From the NCBI GenBank assembly GCA_902766855.1, contig CACXFE010000059.1, positions 1-13,175 on the forward strand: 13,175 nt of DNA, given 5' to 3'. Below are positions 5,765 through 13,175 of this stretch, piece after piece. This DNA comes from Oscillospiraceae bacterium (GTDB taxonomy: Bacteria > Bacillota > Clostridia > Oscillospirales > Acutalibacteraceae). The translations under genes and the position numbers were made by a program. The notes under the pieces were generated by a model. That model made no database searches and was not told the DNA's origin. It saw nothing but the letters and a program-made list of their open reading frames with translations. Position 1 is the stretch's first letter. Each line of letters opens with the position of its first letter.

Positions 5765-8008
5765 ATGGCGCTGAAAGCAGGAAAAACCATGGTTGTGCGG
5801 ATGGTCGTTGTGTTGGTCGTCCTGATTCTCGCGCTGTCGCTCGTTTCGGGCGCCAGCCTTGTTCATATTATGGTGATCAATGGGGAAAAATATCAGAGTT
5901 ACGCCTCGGAACAGCAACTGTATGACAGCCTTGTTACGGCGCCGCGCGGGGATATTTATGACCGCAATATGCAGTTCCTTGCCAAGAGTTCCCCGGCTTG
6001 GACGGTCTTTATCACCCCCAACGGGATCAATAAACTGAAAGACGAAAAGGAAGCGGAGCAAGTACGCACCACGATTGCCGAAAATCTTTCCCGTATTCTG
6101 GAAGTAGACTATCAAACGATCTATGATGACACGAAAAAGAATTCGTATTATGTGATCGTGAAAAAGAAAATCGAAAAAGAAACGGCGGATCAGGTACGGC
6201 AATTTATTGTGGATCATAAAGACCTGGAAATCGTGAAATATGTGGGATTGGATGAAACCACCAAGCGGTATTATCCGAATGGCAATCTGGCCTCGGTGGT
6301 GTTGGGGTTTGTAGGCTCTGACGATCAGGGCCTTGCCGGAATCGAGAGTTATTACGATAACGACCTGACAGGCATTGCCGGGCGGGTTGTTGCGGCTAAA
6401 ACCGCGCTGGGAACCGATATGCCGTTTTCTTATGAAAAAGTAGAAAGCGCCACCAAAGGGAAATCCCTGGTACTCACGCTGGACTCTTATATTCAGTACA
6501 CGGCCGAAAAATATCTTGCGGCAGCTATTGCGGAAAACCAAATTGCCGAGCGCGGCGCGGCGGTTGTGATGAATGTAAAAAGCGGCGCGGTATTGGCGAT
6601 GGCGGTCAAAGGGGACTTTGATCCGAATGCGCCTTTCACCCTGTCGGCGGAAGATGAGAAAAAGGTTGCCGCCGCGGAAGGCGAAGAAGCACAGAATAAA
6701 CTCCGCTCGGATCTTTTGAATCGCCAATGGCGGAATAAGGCCGTTTCAGATACCTATGAACCCGGCTCGGTTTTCAAAGTGGTGACGGCCGCGATCGCCA
6801 TCGAGGAAAATCAAATCAATAAAAATTCCACCTTCTATTGCAGCGGGCACGCTACCGTTGCGGGGCAGGGGTATAATTGCCACAAAAAGGGCGGGCACGG
6901 CTCGCAAACACTGATGCAGGCGATTTCCAATTCCTGCAACCCTGCTTTTATTACCATTGGGCAGTTGGTGGGCGTGCAGACTTTTTCCAAGTATTTCAAA
7001 GCATTTGGATTGACCGAGAAAACCGGCATTGATTTGCCGGGTGAAGCAACTTCCACCTACCACTCCGAGGAGAAAATGGGAAAAGTGGAATTGGCGTCTT
7101 CTTCCTTCGGGCAAACCTTCAATGTCACTCCCATGCAGTTGATCACCGCGATTGCGGCATCGGTCAACGGTGGGTACATCGTGCAGCCGCATTTGGTGGA
7201 GAAAAAACTGGATGAAAACGGCAAGGTGGTGGAAACGGCATCCACTGCCAATAAGCGGCAGGTGATTTCGGAAACCACCTCGGCCACCATGCGGGAACTG
7301 ATGGAATTTGTAGCCAAAAACGGCGCGAAAAACGCCTTAGTGACCGGCTATCGGATAGGCGCGAAAACCGGAACCTCGCAAAAGGTTTCCAAAATCCTTG
7401 CTACGGGGGATCATTATTTGTATATCGGTTCCTGTGCCACCGTTGCCCCGATCGACAACCCGGAAATCGCGGTGATTGTGATGCTGGACGAACCGAAAGG
7501 CGATAAGTATTACGGCGGTGTGATTTCGGCGCCGGTAAATTCTAAAATCATGGCGGATGTGCTGCCTTACCTTGGATATGAACCGAGTTATACCGATGAG
7601 GAACTGAAAAAACTGTCGCTTACGGTGCCGGATGTTGCCGGATTGACCGCGGCGGAAGCCAAAGCCAAAGTGACGGCGGCAAAATTGGAATATAAAACAG
7701 TCGGCTCGGGCGAAACGATCGTGCGGCAGTTGCCGGCGGCAGGCAGTAAAGTGATTTCGGGCGGCATCGTGATTTTGTATACTGACGCGGAGGCGGTACA
7801 AAAGGCGTCGGTCCCGAATATGGTTGGGCTGACGGCCGGCGATGTAAACAAAGTAGCGGCCGCGGCGGGAATCAATGTGGAGTTTTCGGGCAATACCAAT
7901 ACCGGGGGATTAAAATCGTATCGGCAAAGTATCGATCCGGGCACCGAAGTGGATGCCGGCACGATCGTGACGGTTTCCTTCCGGGATGACAGTGCGATCG
8001 ACGGATGA
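5765..8008 (+). CDS. spoVD: Class B penicillin-binding protein with two PASTA domains (SpoVD/FtsI type)
   Basis: Encodes a 747-residue peptidoglycan DD-transpeptidase anchored by one N-terminal membrane segment (about residues 10-36), with the rest outside the membrane. The PBP dimerisation domain begins with APRGDIYDRNMQFLA. The transpeptidase domain has all active-site motifs: S335-V-F-K338 with the acylating serine, S390-C-N392, and K534-T-G-T-S538. Two PASTA repeats follow (about 620-674 and 682-742), each starting VPD/VPN-x-x-GLT. It would cross-link septal or spore-cortex peptidoglycan with the SEDS protein encoded at 10531. SpoVD (sporulation) and FtsI/PBP2B (division) are hard to tell apart by domains. 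The sigma-E-like promoter upstream favours SpoVD, but a single enzyme serving both roles is possible. The start is ATG 5765, not 5720, because of the ribosome site. Confidence 0.93.
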   Translation: MALKAGKTMVVRMVVVLVVLILALSLVSGASLVHIMVINGEKYQSYASEQQLYDSLVTAPRGDIYDRNMQFLAKSSPAWTVFITPNGINKLKDEKEAEQVRTTIAENLSRILEVDYQTIYDDTKKNSYYVIVKKKIEKETADQVRQFIVDHKDLEIVKYVGLDETTKRYYPNGNLASVVLGFVGSDDQGLAGIESYYDNDLTGIAGRVVAAKTALGTDMPFSYEKVESATKGKSLVLTLDSYIQYTAEKYLAAAIAENQIAERGAAVVMNVKSGAVLAMAVKGDFDPNAPFTLSAEDEKKVAAAEGEEAQNKLRSDLLNRQWRNKAVSDTYEPGSVFKVVTAAIAIEENQINKNSTFYCSGHATVAGQGYNCHKKGGHGSQTLMQAISNSCNPAFITIGQLVGVQTFSKYFKAFGLTEKTGIDLPGEATSTYHSEEKMGKVELASSSFGQTFNVTPMQLITAIAASVNGGYIVQPHLVEKKLDENGKVVETASTANKRQVISETTSATMRELMEFVAKNGAKNALVTGYRIGAKTGTSQKVSKILATGDHYLYIGSCATVAPIDNPEIAVIVMLDEPKGDKYYGGVISAPVNSKIMADVLPYLGYEPSYTDEELKKLSLTVPDVAGLTAAEAKAKVTAAKLEYKTVGSGETIVRQLPAAGSKVISGGIVILYTDAEAVQKASVPNMVGLTAGDVNKVAAAAGINVEFSGNTNTGGLKSYRQSIDPGTEVDAGTIVTVSFRDDSAIDG

Positions 8009-8035
8009 GATTTTACATAATTCAGGTGAGGAAAT

Positions 8036-9475
8036 ATGACGAGATTAAAAGACTTAATGGATGAAAAAACCGCATTGTCGGAAACGGAAATAACAGGGAT
8101 CACCTGTGATTCAAGGCAGGTAAAGCCGGGCTTTCTTTTCGTTTGCATCCATGGCGCGGCGATGGATGGGCACGCTTTTGCAAAGCAGGCGGAAGCGGCG
8201 GGCGCCGCTGTGATCGTTGCGGAGAGGGATACCGGGGCTTCCAACCAGATCCTGGTGGCGGATACGCACGCGGCCTATGCGGATCTCTGCGCAAAATGGT
8301 TCGGAGAGCCGGCGAAATCGCTGAAACTGCTCGGCGTTACCGGCACCAACGGGAAAACCTCGGTGACCTATATGCTGAAAGCCATTCTTGAAAAAGCCGG
8401 GCATAAAGTGGGGCTGATCGGTACCATTCAGAATATGATCGGGGACGAAGTGATCGCCGCGCACAACACCACCCCCAACGCTTACGAACTCAATTCGCTT
8501 TTTGCTTTGATGAAAGCGAAGGGCTGCACCTATGTGATCATGGAAGTTTCTTCCCACGCATTGGATCAATGTCGGGTGTATCATCTGGATTTTGAAGCGG
8601 CGATGTTTACCAATTTAACACAGGATCATTTGGATTATCATCTGACAATGGAAAACTACCTGCAAGCCAAGAAAAGACTGTTTTCCATGTGCCGCACCGC
8701 GGTGATCAACGCGGATGATCCGTATGCCGGGCAACTGATGCAGGGGCTTTCCTGCCGTATCGTTACCTATTCGGCCACAGGCGAAGCCACCTATACCGCA
8801 CGGGATATTCGTTATAAACCGGCGTCTGTGGAATATACTTTCACGGGTCGGGAAGAAGCAAAGATCCATGTGAATACCGGCGGTCGCTTCACGGTGTATA
8901 ATTCGCTGTGTGCGGCGGCTTGTGCACGGGAAATCGGGATACCGCTTCATGCGGTAAGCGAGGCGTTTGCCGCCATGCACGGCGTGAAGGGCAGGGCGGA
9001 AGCCGTTCCTACCGGGCGGGATTTCACCGTGATTATTGATTACGCGCATACCCCCGACGGCCTTCAAAACATTCTTTGCACTTTTAAAGAATGCAAAAAG
9101 AACCGTTTGATCGTGCTGTTCGGCTGCGGCGGCGACCGGGATAAAACAAAGCGGCCGCTGATGGGGAAAATCGCCGCGCAATACGCGGATTTCGCCATTG
9201 TAACAAGCGATAACCCGCGCAGTGAAAATCCTTCCGCGATCATCGAAGACATCGTGGCGGGCATGAAAGACACCAAAACGCCTTACCAAGTGATCGAAAA
9301 CCGGGTGGAGGCCATTCACTATGCTCTTTCGATTGCCGAGAAAGACGATATTATCGTGCTGGCGGGCAAAGGGCATGAAACCTATCAGATTTTGAACACG
9401 GGTACCATTCATTTGGATGAACGGGAAGTCGTTGCCGAAGCATTAAAAGAACAAGGAAGCGAGAATAATGACTGA
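8036..9475 (+). CDS. murE: UDP-N-acetylmuramoyl-L-alanyl-D-glutamate--2,6-diaminopimelate ligase MurE
   Basis: Encodes a 479-residue cytoplasmic ATP-dependent ligase that adds the third residue of the stem peptide to UDP-MurNAc-L-Ala-D-Glu. The N-terminal domain carries ITGITCDSRQVKPGFLFVC. The ATP loop GVTGTNGKT is at residues 100-108, followed by MEVSSHALDQ in the central domain. In the C-terminal domain, D392-N-P-R395 is the known signature of enzymes that add meso-diaminopimelate rather than lysine, so the organism probably has DAP-type peptidoglycan. The start ATG 8036 follows AGGTGAGG closely and lies 27 bp after the PBP stop. It overlaps mraY by 8 bp. murF, which usually follows murE, is not present here. 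Confidence 0.97.
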   Translation: MTRLKDLMDEKTALSETEITGITCDSRQVKPGFLFVCIHGAAMDGHAFAKQAEAAGAAVIVAERDTGASNQILVADTHAAYADLCAKWFGEPAKSLKLLGVTGTNGKTSVTYMLKAILEKAGHKVGLIGTIQNMIGDEVIAAHNTTPNAYELNSLFALMKAKGCTYVIMEVSSHALDQCRVYHLDFEAAMFTNLTQDHLDYHLTMENYLQAKKRLFSMCRTAVINADDPYAGQLMQGLSCRIVTYSATGEATYTARDIRYKPASVEYTFTGREEAKIHVNTGGRFTVYNSLCAAACAREIGIPLHAVSEAFAAMHGVKGRAEAVPTGRDFTVIIDYAHTPDGLQNILCTFKECKKNRLIVLFGCGGDRDKTKRPLMGKIAAQYADFAIVTSDNPRSENPSAIIEDIVAGMKDTKTPYQVIENRVEAIHYALSIAEKDDIIVLAGKGHETYQILNTGTIHLDEREVVAEALKEQGSENND

Positions 9476-10493
9476 TTTTACGCCGGTAATTGCGGCGGCG
9501 GTGGCCTTTGCCGTTACAGCCGCGTCGGGAATTTTTGTGATCCCGTATTTGAGAAAATTAAAGTTCGGGCAAACCATTTTGGATATTGGCCCGAATTGGC
9601 ACAAAAATAAACAGGGGACCCCCACCATGGGCGGGGTAATGATCGTCGCGGGTGTTTTGCTTGCGATGACGGTGGCGTTTGCGTATTCCGGCGCGTTTCA
9701 TGGCCGTTTTGCCGTGGAAGTGACGGGAAATGCCTATCGCCGTTCTGTCCTGTTTGCCGGTGTCGGGCTTGCGCTTGCCATGGGATTGATCGGTTTTATG
9801 GACGATTATATCAAAGTGGTGAAAAAGCGCAATTTAGGGTTGACGGCGAAACAAAAAACTTTCTTGCAGTTGTTGGTTTCCGCCGCTTATCTTGCCACGC
9901 TTTGCCTTTGCGGGATGCACAGCACCGTGATCCCTTTTATCGGGGAAATCAATATCATGCGCGGCGCGGGGCTTCTGTTCTGGCCGATTGCGCTGATGTT
10001 TATTTACGGGTTTACAAATGCCGTGAATCTGACAGACGGGATCGACGGTCTTGCTTCCTCGGTCACCCTGGTGGTTGCTTGTGCTTTTATGTTGATCGGC
10101 GGGTTTCTCAATAACATGGTGATCAACACACTGGCCGCGGCTTTGGCAGGCGGATGCGTCGGTTTTATTGTATGGAACGCCAAACCGGCAAAGGTTTTTA
10201 TGGGCGATACCGGCTCGATGTTTTTAGGCGGTATGGTGGTGGCGGTTTCTTTTGGAACGGAACGCCCGGTTTTGTTACTACTGGCCGGCATTACTTACTT
10301 TTTGGAGGCCTTATCGGATATTATTCAGGTGGCGTACTATAAGCGTACCAAAAAGCGGATCTTTAAGATGGCGCCATTGCATCATCATTTTGAAATGTGC
10401 GGTTGGTCGGAAGAAAAGATTGTGCTGGTCTTTTCCGCAATCACCGTGATCGGGTGTGTGATTGCCGTGCTGCCGATCATCCTGCACCTATAA
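9468..10493 (+). CDS. mraY: Phospho-N-acetylmuramoyl-pentapeptide-transferase MraY
   Basis: Encodes a 341-residue polytopic membrane enzyme that transfers phospho-MurNAc-pentapeptide from UDP to undecaprenyl phosphate, making lipid I on the inner face of the membrane. Signatures are GPNWHKNKQGTPTMGG (residues 41-56), the catalytic D112-D113 in DDYIK, NAVNLTDG (184-191, with the third essential Asp at 190) and H305-H306-H307 in the PLHHHFE loop. About ten hydrophobic segments are spread along the protein. ATG 9468 lies within the end of murE and follows AAGGAAG at 9453-9459, so the two are coupled. murD, often found between mraY and the SEDS gene, is missing; only a 37-bp gap follows. Confidence 0.98.
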   Translation: MTDFTPVIAAAVAFAVTAASGIFVIPYLRKLKFGQTILDIGPNWHKNKQGTPTMGGVMIVAGVLLAMTVAFAYSGAFHGRFAVEVTGNAYRRSVLFAGVGLALAMGLIGFMDDYIKVVKKRNLGLTAKQKTFLQLLVSAAYLATLCLCGMHSTVIPFIGEINIMRGAGLLFWPIALMFIYGFTNAVNLTDGIDGLASSVTLVVACAFMLIGGFLNNMVINTLAAALAGGCVGFIVWNAKPAKVFMGDTGSMFLGGMVVAVSFGTERPVLLLLAGITYFLEALSDIIQVAYYKRTKKRIFKMAPLHHHFEMCGWSEEKIVLVFSAITVIGCVIAVLPIILHL

Positions 10494-10517
10494 TTTCGGG
10501 TTAAACTTTTTTCAAAC

Positions 10518-10523
10518 GGAGGG
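10518..10523 (+). promoter_or_regulatory. Ribosome-binding site of the SEDS gene
   Basis: GGAGGG lies 7 nt before ATG 10531 and fixes the start there. The open frame extends upstream to an ATG at 10462, but that lies inside mraY and has no ribosome site. Confidence 0.85.
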
Positions 10524-10530
10524 AAAAAGC

Positions 10531-11667
10531 ATGGCGAAGGCGCTTAAAAGAAAAAGCGGCAGAACCGTCGGAAAACTGGATATCACCTTTTTGTCTTTCG
10601 TGTTCATTCTGCTCACGGTCGGGCTGGTGATGATGTTTTCCGCCAGTTATGCTTTTTCCTATCAACGCTATGGCGATAGTTATAAATTCATTATCCGGCA
10701 GGCGGCGTTTGCGGCGGCCGGCGTGGTGACGATGCTGGTGGTTTCCCGCATTGATTACCATTTTTGGCGAAAGTTCGCTTGGGTGTTATACGGCGTATCG
10801 GTTGTGATTCTGGCGGTTTTGTTGTTTATCCCCCCTATGGTGGCGGGCATGGATGTGAAGCGTTGGATCGTGGTCGGGCCGGTGAACTTTCAACCTTCGG
10901 AAGTGGCGAAATTTGCAGTCATTTTGTTGTTTTCCTCGCTGATCGCGGCAAACGGAAAAGAAATCAAAAGTTTCAAGTTTATCGCGTTTTTGGTTGGATT
11001 ATTGGGCTTGGTTTGCGTGCTTGTCGTGCTGGAACCGCATCTTTCGGCAACGGTGTTGATTTTCACGATCGGGATCGTGTTGCTGATCGTAGGCGGTTTG
11101 CCGAAACGCTATATTTTCGGCGGGATCGGCGCGGGTGCCGCCGCACTGGTTTTAGCGGTCACCACCGGCTTGATCGGGTACGGATCGGATCGTATCAAAT
11201 ACTGGCTTGACCCATGGCAGGATCCCAAAGGGCTTGGTTTTCAAACCATTCAGTCGCTTTTGGCGATCGGCTCCGGCGGTATTTTGGGGCGAGGGATCGG
11301 GCAATCCCGCCAAAAATATCTCTGGCTGCCCGAGCCGCATAACGATTTTATTTTCTCGATCGTGTGCGAAGAACTGGGGCTGATCGGAGCGATTGTGATT
11401 ATTATTTTGTTTTGCCTGCTTGTGTGGCGCGGTTTTACGATCGCCATGCGCGCGGAAGATAAATTCGGCTCCTTGTTGGCATTGGGGCTTACTTTTCAGG
11501 TTGGTTTACAGGCCATGCTGAATATTTGGGTGGTGACCAACACCATTCCGAATACCGGCATCAGCCTTCCGTTTTTCAGTTACGGTGGCACTTCATTGAT
11601 GATTTTGCTTGCGGAAATGGGCATTGTGCTTTCGGTTTCACGCGGGGCAAGTCTTGAAAAAAATTAA
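10531..11667 (+). CDS. ftsW: SEDS-family peptidoglycan glycosyltransferase FtsW/SpoVE
   Basis: Encodes a 378-residue polytopic membrane protein of the SEDS family, which polymerises lipid II into glycan strands together with a cognate class B PBP, here probably the one at 5765. A short basic cytoplasmic start (KALKRKSGR) precedes the first membrane segment. Family signatures are the QPSEVAKFAVILLFSS block, DPWQDPKGLGFQTIQSLLAI, GRGIGQSRQKYLWLPEPHNDF with the functionally critical Asp at 272, EELGLIGA, and the C-terminal NTIPNTGISLPFFSYGGTS. In Bacillus the SEDS gene in this cluster is spoVE (spore cortex) while ftsW lies elsewhere. Which role applies here cannot be settled from sequence, but the sigma-E-like promoter before the PBP gene makes a sporulation role plausible. 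Confidence 0.94.
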   Translation: MAKALKRKSGRTVGKLDITFLSFVFILLTVGLVMMFSASYAFSYQRYGDSYKFIIRQAAFAAAGVVTMLVVSRIDYHFWRKFAWVLYGVSVVILAVLLFIPPMVAGMDVKRWIVVGPVNFQPSEVAKFAVILLFSSLIAANGKEIKSFKFIAFLVGLLGLVCVLVVLEPHLSATVLIFTIGIVLLIVGGLPKRYIFGGIGAGAAALVLAVTTGLIGYGSDRIKYWLDPWQDPKGLGFQTIQSLLAIGSGGILGRGIGQSRQKYLWLPEPHNDFIFSIVCEELGLIGAIVIIILFCLLVWRGFTIAMRAEDKFGSLLALGLTFQVGLQAMLNIWVVTNTIPNTGISLPFFSYGGTSLMILLAEMGIVLSVSRGASLEKN

Positions 11668-11679
11668 GAGGGGTTTCAT

Positions 11680-12793
11680 ATGAAAATACTGTTTGCGGGC
11701 GGCGGCACGGCAGGGCATATCAATCCGGCGCTTGCCGTGGCGGGCACGATCAAAGAGCATCACCCGGATGCGGAAATCTATTATATCGGTACCGCCGAAA
11801 AACTGGAATCCAAACTGGTTCCCGAAAAAGGCTATGATTTTTATACCATTGATGTGGCGGGATTCCGCCGCAGTTTCTCGGTTGAAAATGTTAAACTGAA
11901 TCTGGAAGCGGTACACAAGGCGGTTGTTTCTGCGCGAAATGTGCGCAAAATTTTAAGTGAGTGCAAGCCGGATCTGGTGGTCGGCACGGGCGGATATGTC
12001 AGCGGGCCGGTGGTGCGGCAGGCGCAAAAAATGGGCTTTAAAACCGCGATTCATGAGCAGAACGCCTATCCCGGCGTAACCACCAAAATGCTGGCGCCTC
12101 ATGCGGATCGCGTGATGTTGGCCATGCCGCAGGCCGAAAAATACTTGCGGTTGAAGAAAAAACCGATCATCACCGGCAATCCGGTGCGCAGTGAACTGTT
12201 GGCAACCGACAAAGCGGCCGCACGGGCGCAACTGGGCTTGGATGAACGCCCGCTCCTTCTTTCTTTCGGCGGCTCGCTGGGCGCGCGGAGGATCAACGAA
12301 ACGGTGACGGAGGCAATCAAACATTTCAACGGGAACGGTCGGTTCTATCATATTCATGCAACCGGGTCTTCCGGCTATCAGACCATGCGGGAGGCATTGG
12401 CGGATATTACGCTTTCTCCCATGACCGATCTGCGCGAATATATTTCCGATATGGATCAATGTATGGCAGCCGCCGATCTGGTGATCTGCCGTGCGGGGGC
12501 GATCACATTAAGCGAACTGTGCTGTTGCGGAAAGCCCTCGATTCTGATCCCTTCGCCTAATGTGACAGAAAATCATCAGTTCCACAACGCCATGACGCTC
12601 AAAAAAAGCCGGCGCGGCGGAAGTGCTGGAAGAAAAGGATTTGACCGGCGAAAGCCTGATCGCGTTTATTGATCGCCTGATCGAAAATAAACCGGTTTTA
12701 CAAAAGATGGCGCAGCAGGCAAAAAAACTGGCGATTCCCGATGCAAACGAACGCATTTACCGCGTTTTAATGGAATTATATACCGAAGCGTGA
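11680..12793 (+). CDS. murG: UDP-N-acetylglucosamine--undecaprenyl-pyrophosphoryl-MurNAc-pentapeptide transferase MurG, frameshifted at 12601-12607
   Basis: MurG adds GlcNAc to lipid I to make lipid II on the inner face of the membrane. Seen here are the N-terminal glycine-rich loop GGGTAGH (7-13), HEQNAYPG, the second glycine loop GGSLGA (197-202), R271-A-G-A and H299-Q-F-H-N303-A, all in frame. After codon 307 an A7 run (12601-12607) shifts the frame. As written, the product ends at 12672 (330 residues, the last ~22 out of frame). Dropping one A restores a family-like C-terminus (KKAGAAEVLEEKDLTGESL) through to TGA 12791-12793, about 370 residues and normal for MurG. The most likely cause is a homopolymer sequencing or assembly error; a real mutation or slippage is less likely. 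The start follows AGAGGGG, 12 bp after ftsW. Confidence 0.93.
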
Positions 12794-12855
12794 CACAAAA
12801 ACCGCTCTCTGCATAGTATGAACTGTGAAAACAGTAAGGAGTAGAGGGTGCGATT

Positions 12856-13175
12856 ATGTCGGAAATCGTTGTCGCGGGAGGCAAAAGAATAGCAGGAAGG
12901 ATCAGCGTGCAGGGGGCGAAAAACAGTGTGTTGCCCGTTTTGGCGGGTACGGTGCTGTGTGAAGGCGATTGCCTGATTGAGAATTGCCCCGCGCTGTCTG
13001 ATGTGGAAACTTCTTTTAAGATCATGCGGGGCCTTGGCTGTACTTGCGAAAAAAACGGCACTTCCGTTACCGTAAACGCAAGCCGTGTGACCTTGTATGA
13101 GATTCCCGATTCTTTGATGCGGGAAATGCGCTCTTCCGTGGTTTTTTTAGGCGCCATGATCGGGCGCATGGGAAA
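12856..13175 (+). CDS. murA: UDP-N-acetylglucosamine 1-carboxyvinyltransferase MurA, N-terminal part (cut by window end)
   Basis: The first 106 residues of MurA are present. This cytoplasmic enzyme transfers enolpyruvate from phosphoenolpyruvate to UDP-GlcNAc, the first committed step of peptidoglycan synthesis and the target of fosfomycin. The N-terminus reads VAGGKRIAGRISVQGAKNSVLP, with the substrate-binding pair K22-N23 at the same numbers as in Escherichia coli. ALSDVETSFKIMRGLG and the R92-S-S motif before VFLGAMIGRMG follow the family. The active-site Cys loop lies beyond the window, so fosfomycin sensitivity cannot be judged. ATG 12856 is preceded by GAGGGTG, and a stronger AAGGAG lies 14 nt upstream. 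It starts 62 bp after the restored murG stop and is probably in the same operon. Confidence 0.95.
   Translation, partial: MSEIVVAGGKRIAGRISVQGAKNSVLPVLAGTVLCEGDCLIENCPALSDVETSFKIMRGLGCTCEKNGTSVTVNASRVTLYEIPDSLMREMRSSVVFLGAMIGRMG

Noticed and set aside
12601..12608. Programmed -1 ribosomal frameshift at A AAA AAG in murG
   Set aside because: The heptamer is in the wrong phase relative to the 0 frame. Restoring MurG needs a +1 (or -2) shift, and no stimulatory Shine-Dalgarno or strong stem-loop was evident.
12812..12819. CATAGTAT as a sporulation sigma-factor -10 element before murA
   Set aside because: It fits CATANNNT, but the -35 position (around 12791-12797) does not match the sigma-E consensus, and the sigma-K form CATANNNTA fails at the last base. 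An eight-base match alone is too weak.

Overview
The window is a chromosomal segment from an endospore-forming, Gram-positive (Firmicutes/Clostridia-type) bacterium. Three things support this. It has a complete three-gene GerA-type germinant-receptor operon. The division and cell-wall (dcw) cluster is in the order usual for Firmicutes. MurE carries the DNPR signature of meso-diaminopimelate-adding enzymes. All clear genes lie on the + strand. I cannot name the genus from sequence alone.

Layout. Positions 1-223 hold no convincing gene but contain three abutting perfect hairpins (42-121). Positions 224-3595 encode the germinant-receptor A, C and B subunits as one translationally coupled unit (order A-C-B, as in Bacillus gerK), closed by a rho-independent terminator at 3602-3632. 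Positions 3633-3829 are a regulatory region with phased A-tracts, a near-consensus housekeeping promoter (TTGATT, 17 nt, TATAAT) and four AAGTGGT-like direct repeats that look like the MraZ operator. The dcw cluster then runs mraZ, rsmH, ftsL, a class B PBP with two PASTA repeats (SpoVD/FtsI type), murE, mraY, a SEDS gene (FtsW/SpoVE type), murG and the start of murA, which is cut by the window end.

How the genes work together. MraZ probably autoregulates the cluster, and RsmH methylates 16S rRNA. FtsL, the class B PBP and the SEDS glycosyltransferase form the septal or sporulation peptidoglycan synthase. MurA and MurE make cytoplasmic precursors, MraY makes lipid I and MurG makes lipid II. 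murF and murD, common in this cluster, are absent from their usual places. A sigma-E-like promoter followed at once by a 5'-end hairpin lies between ftsL and the PBP gene. It suggests a second, mother-cell entry into the operon during sporulation, linking this PBP/SEDS pair to cortex synthesis.

The clearest anomaly is a one-base frameshift in murG at an A7 run (12601-12607). The remaining C-terminal coding sequence is intact in the +1 frame. This is most likely a sequencing or assembly indel, because MurG is normally essential. I did not find a previously undescribed system. The observations most worth following are the cis-regulatory ones: the MraZ operator, the sigma-E-like promoter with its hairpin, and the tandem hairpins.
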